Positions 27,822 through 36,170 of a stretch of 64,000 nt of DNA are shown piece by piece (the first letter of the stretch is position 1; each line of letters begins with the position of its first letter). The notes under the pieces were generated by a model that did not search any database, was not told the origin of the DNA, and saw only the letters and a list, made by a program, of their open reading frames with translations. The stretch is taken from assembly GCF_020179425.1 (NCBI RefSeq), contig NZ_JAILYM010000001.1:744001-808000 (forward strand), in the 5' to 3' direction. Source of the stretch: Novosphingobium percolationis. Its GTDB lineage: Bacteria > Pseudomonadota > Alphaproteobacteria > Sphingomonadales > Sphingomonadaceae. Position numbers and translations under genes: made by a program.

Positions 27822-28703
27822 CTACCAGCGATACAGCATGGCCACGTCACAGCGCTCGTAGCGCTTGCCATAGCGCTCCATGATCTCTGCCGAGTGCTCG
27901 AAGCCGAGCTTTTCGTACAGGTGGATCGCCGCGGCGCACTTGCGGTTGGTCAGAAGATAGAGCGTTTCGATGTCCATCGCGCGTGCGCGATCAAGCGTGG
28001 CGGCGAGCAAAAATTCGCCCGCCTTGCGCCCGCGCGCGGCGCTGCTGACGGCCATCTTTGTCAGTTCGAACACGCCCTCTCCCATGCGGATCAGCGCGCA
28101 GGTTCCGATCACACCCGCGTCGGGCGCCTCGACAAAGAGGATCTCGCCGCCGCCGTCGATGATGCGTTGGCGAGGGTTGGTCAGCATGTCGATGTCGTTC
28201 TGTTCGAGCGTGAACATCTCGCTGATCCATTCGGCGTTGATGCGCTGGAATGTCTCGTCGAGATCCGGGGCATAAGGGCGGATCGACAGGCCGTGTGCCT
28301 GCGCCCCGACGCGCGCGACGAGCGACTGGCTATCGAGCGCGGTTTCGATCTGGTCCACCATGTCGAAAAATCCTCCTTGCAAGGGGGCGCACAGCTGCTT
28401 GACCGCCGCAGTCACGCGCGGCCACACGGTGGCGGTCGCCTGCGTCATCATCGCCTGCCCGGCGCTGGTCAGGCGGATCGTCTTGTGCCTGAGATCGGCC
28501 TCGTCGCGGGTTGTATCGAGCAGGCCAAGCGCGACCAACCCACCGAGCGTCCGCGTCACGACGGGCTGGCTGAGCCCTAGCACCTTGACCGCCTGCCCCA
28601 CGGTAAGCGGCCCATGGCGATGCACCGCCGCCAGCATCGGAAATTGCGCAGGCGCGATCGGAAAACCCGCATCGCGAATGACGCGCGCGGCATCGGCCTG
28701 CAT
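27822..28703 (-). CDS. MarR-type regulator fused to GNAT acetyltransferase
   Basis: Residues ~1-140 of this 293-residue frame are a MarR winged helix (VKVLGLSQPVVTRTLGGLVALGLL, then DLRHKTIRLTSAG). Residues ~145-293 are a GNAT N-acetyltransferase with the acetyl-CoA segment AVSSAARGRKAGEFLLAATL and ending YGKRYERCDVAMLYRW. Such fusions are known in proteobacteria; their acetyl acceptor is generally unknown. The first ATG is 28703, but in-frame sequence upstream (FLGSRLKRLAER) reads like the first MarR helix and has no ATG, GTG or TTG before an in-frame stop. The true start is probably non-canonical and upstream. Confidence 0.82.
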   Translation of the reverse strand: MQADAARVIRDAGFPIAPAQFPMLAAVHRHGPLTVGQAVKVLGLSQPVVTRTLGGLVALGLLDTTRDEADLRHKTIRLTSAGQAMMTQATATVWPRVTAAVKQLCAPLQGGFFDMVDQIETALDSQSLVARVGAQAHGLSIRPYAPDLDETFQRINAEWISEMFTLEQNDIDMLTNPRQRIIDGGGEILFVEAPDAGVIGTCALIRMGEGVFELTKMAVSSAARGRKAGEFLLAATLDRARAMDIETLYLLTNRKCAAAIHLYEKLGFEHSAEIMERYGKRYERCDVAMLYRW

Positions 28704-28782
28704 CCGTTCGGCCAGCCGCTTGAGCCGACTGCCGAGAAAGAGTTCCGGATTGTCCTGAAGGATGTCAGGCCTAGGTGCCCTC

Positions 28783-28810
28783 GCTGATATAAACTGCAGT
28801 ATATATCAGC
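28783..28810. promoter_or_regulatory. 28-bp palindrome, likely MarR autoregulatory operator
   Basis: GCTGATATA (28783-28791) and TATATCAGC (28802-28810) flank a centred CTGCAG, so 13 of 14 base pairs of the whole palindrome match. It lies just upstream of the MarR-GNAT gene and 126 nt before the divergent secreted-protein gene. MarR proteins bind palindromes of this kind at their own promoters. The binding protein is inferred from proximity. Confidence 0.65.
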
Positions 28811-28935
28811 ACATATTTACCACGCAAGCGCCGCCCGCCTAAGCAGTATCACGGTTATTTCCGGCTTAACCGCACTCGTTGAAGGCGTGGCGAGGTAGAT
28901 GAACGATACCGTCCTGATCGCGGGTCGGGAATCGA

Positions 28936-29838
28936 ATGATGCCAGCAAACACGGGAATCGGCAGGATGCGCGCCGCGCTTGCGGCAATGGCGCTGGCAGT
29001 GGCCACGCAGGGCACCGCAGCGCAGGCCCAAGCGGCCAACGGCGTCGGGACACCATTTGAACTGGCGTTCTGGCAATCGGTCGGGACCAGCGACGATCCG
29101 GCGCTCTACGAAGCCTATCTCCAGCAATATCCGCAAGGAACCTTCGCCGCGCTGGCCCGTGCCAAGGCTGCGGCACTGCGGCACGGTGCGACGACACCGC
29201 CCGCACCAGCCGCGGCCGCCGCCGTGGTTCCGACGGCGGCACCCGCACCTGTCGCCGCCACCGCCGCGACGACGCTGCCTGCCCCCGCCGTCGGCCCCGC
29301 GCTGGCAATGGCCGCCCCGCTCGCGGTGCCGGGCACTGTCGCAGCGGCCGCGCCGGTCGCCAATGTCGCGCTGGGGCAGTTGCTGGCCGACCTTACCCGA
29401 TCGCAGCAGACGCCCGCGCCGGGAGCGGGAACGCCGTCCGCTGCCCCCCTCCCCCCGGCAGTCGCGCCGGTTTCGCCGGTCTCTGCGCGCTACGTCGTGC
29501 CGCAACGCCCGCAGATGGTAGCAGTGCCCGACCTGGTTCTGCCGCCGGGCTTCTGCTCAGCCGAAGATCGCAACCGCTTCCACGACACGGTCTACCGCCC
29601 CGCCGTGGATGCGGCCAAGCGCAACAACGATGCCGCCGTCGCCTATCTCAAGCAGTTGCAGGGTATCTACGACGGCTACGACCTGGGCAAGGATACCGCT
29701 GCGATGAACGCGCTGGCGGCAGAAGCGCGCGCCTATCAAGCCGATGCGGCGGCCACGTTCTCGCAACAGGCGGCGTTGGTGCGCGCCTTCGATGCGCTGA
29801 TGGCCGTGCCGCTCCAGCCTTGCGGCACTGCGAAATGA
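28936..29838 (+). CDS. Secreted Ala/Pro-rich protein with an ELxFW-type repeat
   Basis: The 300-residue protein has a signal peptide (to about Ala33) followed by one copy of a motif, FELAFWQSVGTSDDPALYEA then YLQQYPQGTFAALARAK. In other alphaproteobacterial secreted or caspase-like proteins this motif appears as a helical repeat. A long Ala/Pro/Thr-rich linker (~85-190) leads to a C-terminal helical domain with two Cys (FCSAEDRNRF and PCGTAK) that may form a disulfide. I cannot assign a function. It overlaps the next gene by ATGA and so forms an operon with it. Confidence 0.7.
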   Translation: MMPANTGIGRMRAALAAMALAVATQGTAAQAQAANGVGTPFELAFWQSVGTSDDPALYEAYLQQYPQGTFAALARAKAAALRHGATTPPAPAAAAAVVPTAAPAPVAATAATTLPAPAVGPALAMAAPLAVPGTVAAAAPVANVALGQLLADLTRSQQTPAPGAGTPSAAPLPPAVAPVSPVSARYVVPQRPQMVAVPDLVLPPGFCSAEDRNRFHDTVYRPAVDAAKRNNDAAVAYLKQLQGIYDGYDLGKDTAAMNALAAEARAYQADAAATFSQQAALVRAFDALMAVPLQPCGTAK

Positions 29839-30302
29839 CCCGCCCGCGCGGGCCCATCGGCGTCGCGATCGCCATGGCGACGCTCTCGTCCCTCGCGGGC
29901 AGTCAGGCGGCGCAGGCGCAGGCTTGCGCCGCCACAGCGCTGACGCAGGCAGCGCGGCTGGTCGAGTTCGAGACGCTGATGATGACGGTGTCATTGCGAT
30001 GCGCGCGCACAGGTGTGGACCTGCGCGCCGCTTACGACGGCATGGTTGCCGCCAACGCGCCCCACTTCGCACAGGCACAGGCCACCATCGAGGCCGTCCT
30101 CGGCGGCGATCACGGCGCGGGATACGACCGCTATGTCACGCAAGTCGCCAACCGCTACGGCGGCGGGGCGACGGACCCTGCGCGCTGCACAATGTTCCGC
30201 ACGGTGGCCGTCGCGCTGGGGAAACCGGGCGATGGGCGCGAACTGCAAATCGTGGCCGAAGCGATGATTGCCGCACCGCAATTGCGCGAAGCGGGGTGCT
30301 GA
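29835..30302 (+). CDS. Secreted protein of unknown function
   Basis: The 155-residue product begins at the ATG that overlaps the stop of the preceding gene. It has an N-terminal signal (GVAIAMATLSSLAGSQAAQAQA) and then a helical domain with four Cys in the mature part (ACAATAL, RCARTG, RCTMFR, EAGC). The pattern suggests two disulfides in the periplasm. The middle part YDRYVTQVANRYGGG is distinctive, but I do not recognise the family. It probably works with its upstream partner, which also has a Cys-containing C-terminal domain. Confidence 0.7.
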   Translation: MTRPRGPIGVAIAMATLSSLAGSQAAQAQACAATALTQAARLVEFETLMMTVSLRCARTGVDLRAAYDGMVAANAPHFAQAQATIEAVLGGDHGAGYDRYVTQVANRYGGGATDPARCTMFRTVAVALGKPGDGRELQIVAEAMIAAPQLREAGC

Positions 30303-30333
30303 AACGGCCTTTGCCCCTTCCGGGGAAACCCCT

Positions 30334-31536
30334 TCAGTAAAGCAGGAAGCGGCGGCGCGTTTCGGCCCAGGCCTGTTCGTCATGCGTCGCCACCGCATCG
30401 AGATCCGCCGCGCCCGCGCCCGCATCATCGACCCATTGGCGCAAGGCGGGACCGCCGTTGATCACATCGATCGCCAGCTTGTCGAACACGTACTCGTAAG
30501 GGAAATCGCGCCAGAGCGGATAGTCGGGATAGACGTTGCGGATTGCCTTGAACGCCAGCGCCTGCAAGCGCCAGGGCCGGAAGGCGGCGTGGTCGTAAAA
30601 GGCCCCCTCGGCGTGGACCATCAGCGCGCCGCACAGCATCCTCGCGTGCTTGTGAAAGGTCGGCTCGAACCAGCATTCGCGGATTGCGGCGCCCTGCATC
30701 CACTGCGGCGCGATGCGGCGCATTTCGGCGTGGACGGCCTTGGCGTCCACATCGGGCGCGCCGAACAGGACTTCGAGCGGGCGCGTGGTGCCCCGCCCTT
30801 CAGACAGGGTCGCACCTTCGATCATCACCGTCCCGGCATAGGCGCGCGCCATGTTGAGGCTCGCGGCATTGGGCGACGGGTTGATCCAGATGCGGCTTTC
30901 CGGCCAGCCGAAGCCGGGGCCCTGCTCGGGCTGCCAGCCTTCCATTTCGATCACGCGGTAATCGACGTCGAGATTGAAGTGCGCCACGAACCAGTGGCCC
31001 ATTTCACCCAGCGTCAGCCCGTGGCGCATCGGCATCGGCCCCGCGCCGACGAAGCTTTCCCAGCCGTGCAGCAGCGTGGTGCCCTCGATCGGGCGGCCCG
31101 CCGGATTGGGCCGGTCGAGCACCCACACCGCCTTGCCCGTGCCATGCGCCGCTTCGAGCAAGTAGAGCAGCGTGGTCACGAAGGTATAGATGCGGCAGCC
31201 CAGGTCCTGCAGGTCGAACAGGAACACGTCGGCGCTGTCCATCATGCGCGCGGTAGGGCGGCGGACTTCGCCATAGAGGCTGAATACCGGGATGCCGTAC
31301 GTCGGGTCCAGCTCGTCAGCCGTCTCGACCATATTGTCCTGCTTGTCGCCCTTGAGCCCGTGCTGCGGGCCGAAGGCGGCGGCAAGGTTCACGTCCGGCA
31401 GGCTCGCCAGCGCATCGAGCGAATGGACCAGACCTTCGGTGACCGAAGCGGGATGCGCGACAAGGGCGACGCGGCGACCGGCCAGCGGTGCGCGCAAGGA
31501 TTTATCCGCCAGCAGGCGGTCGATGCCGAACTTCAT
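30334..31536 (-). CDS. namZ: Exo-beta-N-acetylmuramidase NamZ family (DUF1343)
   Basis: The 400-residue protein matches the DUF1343/NamZ family: VALVAHPASVTEG near the N-terminus, FGPQHGLKGDKQDNM, VFLFDLQDLGCRIYTFV and WVLDRPNPAGR, then EGRGTTRPLEVLFGAP. The Bacillus member removes N-acetylmuramic acid from peptidoglycan fragments from the non-reducing end. No N-terminal signal peptide is visible, so this protein may be cytoplasmic and act in muropeptide recycling. ATG 31536 overlaps the stop of the DOMON-like gene by 4 nt, indicating a two-gene operon. Confidence 0.88.
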   Translation of the reverse strand: MKFGIDRLLADKSLRAPLAGRRVALVAHPASVTEGLVHSLDALASLPDVNLAAAFGPQHGLKGDKQDNMVETADELDPTYGIPVFSLYGEVRRPTARMMDSADVFLFDLQDLGCRIYTFVTTLLYLLEAAHGTGKAVWVLDRPNPAGRPIEGTTLLHGWESFVGAGPMPMRHGLTLGEMGHWFVAHFNLDVDYRVIEMEGWQPEQGPGFGWPESRIWINPSPNAASLNMARAYAGTVMIEGATLSEGRGTTRPLEVLFGAPDVDAKAVHAEMRRIAPQWMQGAAIRECWFEPTFHKHARMLCGALMVHAEGAFYDHAAFRPWRLQALAFKAIRNVYPDYPLWRDFPYEYVFDKLAIDVINGGPALRQWVDDAGAGAADLDAVATHDEQAWAETRRRFLLY

Positions 31537-32075
31537 GCCGCTTGCGGTGCCGCAAGGCGCGCGGCGAAGCAAGATGCGTGGTGGAAATCAGGCACTTCTC
31601 GCCCATGCGCCATGGCCCAATAGGACTTGCCCGCGCCATCCTCCTCGATCACGGCGGTCAATGCGTAGCTTGCGGGAAGCGCTGGCAGCGCGGCGACCGG
31701 CAGCACGGCATCGAAGATCAGCACGGCCTGTCCGCGCCGTGGGGTGCAGATGGGCTGGCGAGGCATCGCACGTTCCGCCATGCCTTCGCGATAGCCGTAG
31801 AAATCATAAGCGGCCCAGCGCTCCGAAGGGCTGAAATTGAACTCGGCATAGGCCTCGCCTCCATCGGGTTTCACGAACAGTTCGAAGCACGTGGTCTGCC
31901 ACAGGCTATCGGTGCGCACCCTGCCCGCGAACGGCGGCAGGACCAGCGCCTGCGTCCCCTCGACCCGCCAGCGCACGGTGAGCCAGTGCGCGTCCTTCCC
32001 GATGATCCGCGCGGCGACGGCGGTGACGTGGAGTGGGGGATGCGCAGGGTGTGGGACAAGCTCGAAAGTTTCCAA
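31533..32075 (-). CDS. DOMON-like domain protein upstream of namZ
   Basis: The 180-residue protein matches the DOMON-like (murB-like) family by its beta-rich pattern: [59 protein letters not shown] split across one domain, and [20 protein letters not shown] at the end. DOMON folds bind sugars or haem. Genomic coupling to NamZ suggests a muropeptide or sugar ligand. No signal peptide is seen. The start is TTG 32075 with CGGAGATC upstream, since the frame has no earlier ATG. It diverges from tyrS. Confidence 0.8.
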   Translation of the reverse strand: METFELVPHPAHPPLHVTAVAARIIGKDAHWLTVRWRVEGTQALVLPPFAGRVRTDSLWQTTCFELFVKPDGGEAYAEFNFSPSERWAAYDFYGYREGMAERAMPRQPICTPRRGQAVLIFDAVLPVAALPALPASYALTAVIEEDGAGKSYWAMAHGREVPDFHHASCFAARLAAPQAA

Positions 32076-32122
32076 GCGCAGATCTCCGTGCTAGGCGCGC
32101 CACCGCAAGAAAGAAGGCTCCG

Positions 32123-33352
32123 ATGACCCAGTACAAGTCCACCCTGCTCCGCCTGCTCGAAGAGCGTGGCTACATCCACCAGCTGACCGATGCCGAAGGG
32201 CTCGACAAGCTGGCGAGCGAAGGCGTGGTCCCGGGCTATATCGGCTTCGATCCCACGGCGCCATCGCTGCACGTCGGCTCGATGGTGCAGATCATGCTGC
32301 TGCGCCGCCTGCAGCAGGCGGGCCACAAGCCGATCGTGCTGATGGGTGGTGGCACCGGCAAGATCGGCGATCCCAGCTTCAAGGACGATGCGCGCAAGCT
32401 GATGACGGTCGATACGATCGCATCCAACGTCGCCTCGATCCGCACCGTGTTCGAACGCTTCCTGACCTTCGGCGATGGCCCCACCGACGCGGTGATGGTC
32501 GACAACGCCGACTGGCTCGACAAGCTGGAATACATCCCCTTCCTGCGCGAGGTCGGGCAACACTTCTCGGTCAACCGAATGCTCAGCTTCGATTCGGTGA
32601 AGCAGCGGCTCGATCGCGAACAGTCGCTGTCGTTCCTCGAATTCAATTACATGATCCTCCAGGCCTACGACTTCCGCGAATTGTCGGAGCGACTGGGTTG
32701 CCGCTTGCAGATGGGCGGCTCGGACCAGTGGGGCAACATCGTCAACGGCATCGAGCTGACGCGGCGCATGGATGGCAAGGAGGTCTTCGGCGTGACGACG
32801 CCGCTGCTCACCACCGCCGACGGGGCCAAGATGGGCAAGACCATGAACGGCGCGGTATGGCTGAACGAGGACGCGCTCCCCGCCTACGATTTCTGGCAAT
32901 ACTGGCGCAATGCCGACGACCGCGACGTCGGCCGGTTCCTGCGCCTGTTCACTGACCTGCCGCTCGACGAGATCGCCCGGCTCGAGGCGCTCGAAGGTAG
33001 CGAGATCAACGCCGCCAAGGTGGTGCTGGCCAACGAGGTGACGAAGCTGGTGCGCGGCGAGGATGCGGCCAGGGCTGCCGAGTCGACGGCGGCAGCGACC
33101 TTTGCCGGCGGCGGTCTGGGCGACGACCTGCCCACGCTCGACGTCGAAGGCGGCGAAATCTCCATTATCGATGCGCTGATCGGGCTCGGCTTCGCTGGCA
33201 GCCGGGGCGAGGCCAAGCGGCTCGTCGCAGGCGGCGGCGCTCGCGTCGATGGCGTCGCGGTAACCAACGATTCGCACGCCATTACGCTGAACGGAAACGA
33301 GATTCGCGTCTCGTCGGGCAAGAAGAAGCACGGCGTGCTGCGCAGCCGTTAA
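32123..33352 (+). CDS. tyrS: Tyrosyl-tRNA synthetase
   Basis: The 409-residue enzyme is a bacterial TyrRS. It shows [15 protein letters not shown] with the HIGH-type motif, [28 protein letters not shown] at the tyrosine site and the KMSKS-equivalent GAKMGKT, followed by a C-terminal S4 RNA-binding domain (~340-409, [20 protein letters not shown]). It charges tRNA-Tyr. ATG 32123 follows AAGAAGG; the frame extends upstream to 32033 without family similarity. Confidence 0.96.
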   Translation: MTQYKSTLLRLLEERGYIHQLTDAEGLDKLASEGVVPGYIGFDPTAPSLHVGSMVQIMLLRRLQQAGHKPIVLMGGGTGKIGDPSFKDDARKLMTVDTIASNVASIRTVFERFLTFGDGPTDAVMVDNADWLDKLEYIPFLREVGQHFSVNRMLSFDSVKQRLDREQSLSFLEFNYMILQAYDFRELSERLGCRLQMGGSDQWGNIVNGIELTRRMDGKEVFGVTTPLLTTADGAKMGKTMNGAVWLNEDALPAYDFWQYWRNADDRDVGRFLRLFTDLPLDEIARLEALEGSEINAAKVVLANEVTKLVRGEDAARAAESTAAATFAGGGLGDDLPTLDVEGGEISIIDALIGLGFAGSRGEAKRLVAGGGARVDGVAVTNDSHAITLNGNEIRVSSGKKKHGVLRSR

Positions 33353-33360
33353 TGGCAGGC

Positions 33361-33392
33361 TTCTGCCGGGCTCCGTCTCCTGCCCGGCAGAA
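33361..33392 (+). terminator. Probable terminator after tyrS
   Basis: TTCTGCCGGGC (33361-33371) pairs perfectly with GCCCGGCAGAA (33382-33392) around a 10-nt loop, nine nt after the tyrS stop. Only a weak T stretch follows (CTTTGCCGCCCCTTT). Confidence 0.55.
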
Positions 33393-33470
33393 CTTTGCCG
33401 CCCCTTTACGAAATATAAGCCAATTCGGACCAAAAGCTTGTCGGTCACCTAACACCGGCAAGGAGGAACG

Positions 33471-33809
33471 ATGTCCGGCGGAGCACAGCTTTCCGTCACC
33501 GACCAGCGCCGCGCCACGCGGCACCCGGTGCACCTGCCCGTGATCGGCGAGCATCGCCAGCTTGGCGATGTCATGCTGAATATCGTCAACATTTCCGCGA
33601 CCGGATTCATGACGTCGGGCGAACTCGCGCTCGGACGTGGCGAACGGTTGACGATCCGTTTGCAGGTCGTCGGGCGAATCGAGGCGTTCCTTGTATGGAA
33701 CGACGGCGAGCGTGCCGGCTTCCAGTTTGAGCGGATCATCCGCCACGACGATTTCATGAAGCTGATCAAGGCCTTGCAGCCCAACCCGCGCCTTCGCTCG
33801 AACCGCTGA
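33471..33809 (+). CDS. PilZ domain protein
   Basis: The 112-residue protein is a single PilZ domain: RRATRHPVHLPV contains the RxxxR c-di-GMP arginines, and NISATGFMT matches the (D/N)xSxxG motif. It therefore probably binds cyclic di-GMP in the cytoplasm and acts as a stand-alone adaptor. AGGAGG lies directly upstream of ATG 33471. It sits between the tyrS terminator and its own 13-bp terminator stem, so it is monocistronic. Confidence 0.9.
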   Translation: MSGGAQLSVTDQRRATRHPVHLPVIGEHRQLGDVMLNIVNISATGFMTSGELALGRGERLTIRLQVVGRIEAFLVWNDGERAGFQFERIIRHDDFMKLIKALQPNPRLRSNR

Positions 33810-33814
33810 GGCAC

Positions 33815-33843
33815 GAACAAGGGCGGCATCGCCGCCCTTGTTC
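33815..33843 (+). terminator. Perfect 13-bp stem after the PilZ gene
   Basis: GAACAAGGGCGGC pairs perfectly with GCCGCCCTTGTTC over a 3-nt loop (ATC), six nt after the PilZ stop codon. The stem itself provides the terminal T bases. It insulates the TonB-receptor promoter downstream. Confidence 0.75.
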
Positions 33844-33864
33844 TGACGTTCGCCGCATCGCACT

Positions 33865-33879
33865 TGATATATTATATCA
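33865..33879. promoter_or_regulatory. Zur-like palindrome upstream of the ZnuD-like receptor
   Basis: TGATATA-T-TATATCA is a perfect 15-nt AT-rich palindrome followed by TTTC. It lies 43 nt before the receptor start. It resembles Fur-superfamily sites, particularly alphaproteobacterial Zur boxes of the type ATGATATA...TATCAT. With a ZnuD-like receptor downstream, zinc-dependent repression by Zur is the simplest reading. No zur gene is in the window. Confidence 0.55.
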
Positions 33880-33922
33880 TTTCATTAGGAAGCTGCGCAG
33901 ACCAACCACAACGGGTGCAGCC

Positions 33923-36046
33923 TTGACCTCCCTCTCGATCCTCCGCGCCTCCCTCCTGCGCGCCACCCTGCTGGCCACGCTCTCCGCCCTGCCTGTCGCC
34001 GCGCGCGCCGCAGACGCACCGACGAACGGGGAGACCCCCGAGCATCCCGATCCTGCCACGCCCGATGATGCAGGCCATGCGCAGATCATCGTCAGCGGCC
34101 GCCTCATCAGCGGCGAACGCGATACGATCTCGGCCCCCGTGGTGATGACCGGCGATGCGCTCGCCCGCAATGCCGCTCCGCAGATCGGCACGATGCTGGC
34201 CAAGCTCCCCGGCGTTTCCACCAGCGGCTTCGCGCCGGGCGCCAGCCGCCCGGTGCTGCGCGGCTTCGATGGCCCGCGCGTGCAGGTGCTGACCGACGGC
34301 CTCGGCTCGCTCGACGCGGCTTCGGTCTCGGCCGACCACGGCGTCGCGCTCGATACGCTGAATGTCGACCACATCGACGTGCTGCATGGCCCCGCCGTGC
34401 TGCTCTATGCCGCAGACCCTGCAGGCGGCGCGGTCAACGCGATCGACAAGCGCATCCCACGCAAGGTGCCCGACCAGAACGTCTCGCTGACCGCGCTCGG
34501 CTCCTATGGCACGGCAGCGGATGCGGTGAACCTGGGCGCGGCGGCGGACGTGGTGATCGCGCCGCGCCTCGTCGCGCACGTCGATGGCAGCTACAACCAC
34601 GCGGGCGACCTGCGCATCGGTGGCGACGTGCTGTCGCCCCAGTTGCGCAGCGCGACACTGGCCTCGGCGGCAGACCTTGCGACAGAAGGCGATGCGACGG
34701 GCGCGGCCGAACTGACCGCGCAGGCCAACCACAACGGTCGCCTGACCAATTCCTGGGCCAAGGGCTACACCTTCGGCGGCGGCCTCGCCTTCATCGATCA
34801 GGGCGGCAGCATCGGCCTGTCGGTGCAGCGCCTCGCCAGCGACTACGGCATTCCGCCGCGCCCTGCGGTGGGCAATCCCGATCCGGTCTCGCTGTCGCTG
34901 CGGCAGACCCGCTACGACTTGCGCGCCAGCCTGAACACCACCGGCTTCCTCGACCGCATCGACCTGCGCGCGGCGTATGGCGACTACACCCACGCCGAAC
35001 TGCACTCTGGCGTCGCCGCCACGCGCTTCTTCAACAAGGCGATCGAAAGCCGGCTCGATCTCGTGCAGGCGAAACATGGCGACTGGCGCGGACAGAGCGG
35101 CGTGCAGCTTTCCACGCGCGACCTGTCGGTGGCGGGCGACGAGCGGCTTATCCCCGACAGCACGACCGACCGCTTCGCCGTCTTCACCCGCCAGCAGCTG
35201 AAGCTGGGAACCGTCGATCTCGAGGCGACCGGCCGTTACGAACACACCGCCATTGCCACCAAGGACGGCGACAGGCGCAGCTTCAATCAATACGCCGGCG
35301 GCCTTGGTCTCGCCTGGCATCCCGCCGAAAGCGTGACCGTGAGCCTCTCCGCCGCGCATGGCGAACGCGCACCGAGTTCGGAGGAGCTGTTCATCGATGG
35401 CGTGCACGATGCCACGCAGTCGTACGAGCGCGGCAACCCCGCCTTCCGCAAGGAACGGTCGAACACTGTCGAAGCGGGCCTTCGCTATCACGGTGACCGC
35501 ATCGCAGCGGCGGTCACGGCCTATGCCACCGATTTCAAGGACTACATCGCGCCGCTTCCCACGGGCGCACAGATCGAGGGCTACCCGGTCTATCAGTTCG
35601 TGCAGGTGCCTGCGAAGTTTCGCGGGATAGAGACCGAAGCTTCGTGGAAGGCGCTCGAATGGGGCGATGGCAACGCCGTCAGCATCGATGGCGGGCTCGA
35701 TTACGTCCATGCCCAGTTGACGGGCGTGGGCCCTGCCCCGCGCATCCCGCCCTTGCGCCTGCGCGGCGGAGTGGAACTTGATTCCGACCGTTTCGACGCA
35801 CGGGCCGAGGTGGTTCACAACGCCGCGCAGAACCGCGTGGCGGCGAACGAGAATCCGGTGAGCGCCTTCACCCTCGTCAACGCCAGCCTGACCTTTCGCC
35901 CACAGGGCAAGGACGGCCCGCTCTCGCTGATCCTGTCGGGCGACAACCTGCTCGACGTTTCGGGTCGTCTCGCCACTTCGGAAACGCGCGATTTCGTGCC
36001 CATCGCCGGGCGCGACGTGCGGCTGACGGTGTCGCTGAAGATCTGA
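33923..36046 (+). CDS. TonB-dependent receptor, ZnuD-like
   Basis: The 707-residue outer-membrane receptor has a signal peptide (to ...ARAADAP), a plug domain (~55-175; TMLAKLPGVSTSGFAPGASR, VLRGFDGPRVQVLTDGLGSL, DVLHGPAVLLY) and a 22-strand barrel ending in DVRLTVSLKI. Full-length similarity is to the ZnuD/zinc-type TonB receptor group rather than siderophore receptors. It would import zinc or a zinc complex using TonB. The only standard start in frame is TTG 33923; the ribosome site is weak. The substrate is inferred from family pattern and the Zur-like palindrome. Confidence 0.82.
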   Translation: MTSLSILRASLLRATLLATLSALPVAARAADAPTNGETPEHPDPATPDDAGHAQIIVSGRLISGERDTISAPVVMTGDALARNAAPQIGTMLAKLPGVSTSGFAPGASRPVLRGFDGPRVQVLTDGLGSLDAASVSADHGVALDTLNVDHIDVLHGPAVLLYAADPAGGAVNAIDKRIPRKVPDQNVSLTALGSYGTAADAVNLGAAADVVIAPRLVAHVDGSYNHAGDLRIGGDVLSPQLRSATLASAADLATEGDATGAAELTAQANHNGRLTNSWAKGYTFGGGLAFIDQGGSIGLSVQRLASDYGIPPRPAVGNPDPVSLSLRQTRYDLRASLNTTGFLDRIDLRAAYGDYTHAELHSGVAATRFFNKAIESRLDLVQAKHGDWRGQSGVQLSTRDLSVAGDERLIPDSTTDRFAVFTRQQLKLGTVDLEATGRYEHTAIATKDGDRRSFNQYAGGLGLAWHPAESVTVSLSAAHGERAPSSEELFIDGVHDATQSYERGNPAFRKERSNTVEAGLRYHGDRIAAAVTAYATDFKDYIAPLPTGAQIEGYPVYQFVQVPAKFRGIETEASWKALEWGDGNAVSIDGGLDYVHAQLTGVGPAPRIPPLRLRGGVELDSDRFDARAEVVHNAAQNRVAANENPVSAFTLVNASLTFRPQGKDGPLSLILSGDNLLDVSGRLATSETRDFVPIAGRDVRLTVSLKI

Positions 36047-36170
36047 CACGCGCGGCTCCGGCGTGGCGGACCGTTCCCGTCGCGCCGGAACCGCCATCCA
36101 TCGCCGTCGGTTGCGGCACTATAAGAATTCGTTGCTTGGCAAGGCCCGGCCCCCCTGCCACCTAGAGCGC

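Noticed and set aside
33872..36097. A 741-codon open frame on the minus strand
   Set aside because: It is antisense to the TonB receptor and shows no recognisable domain or ribosome site.
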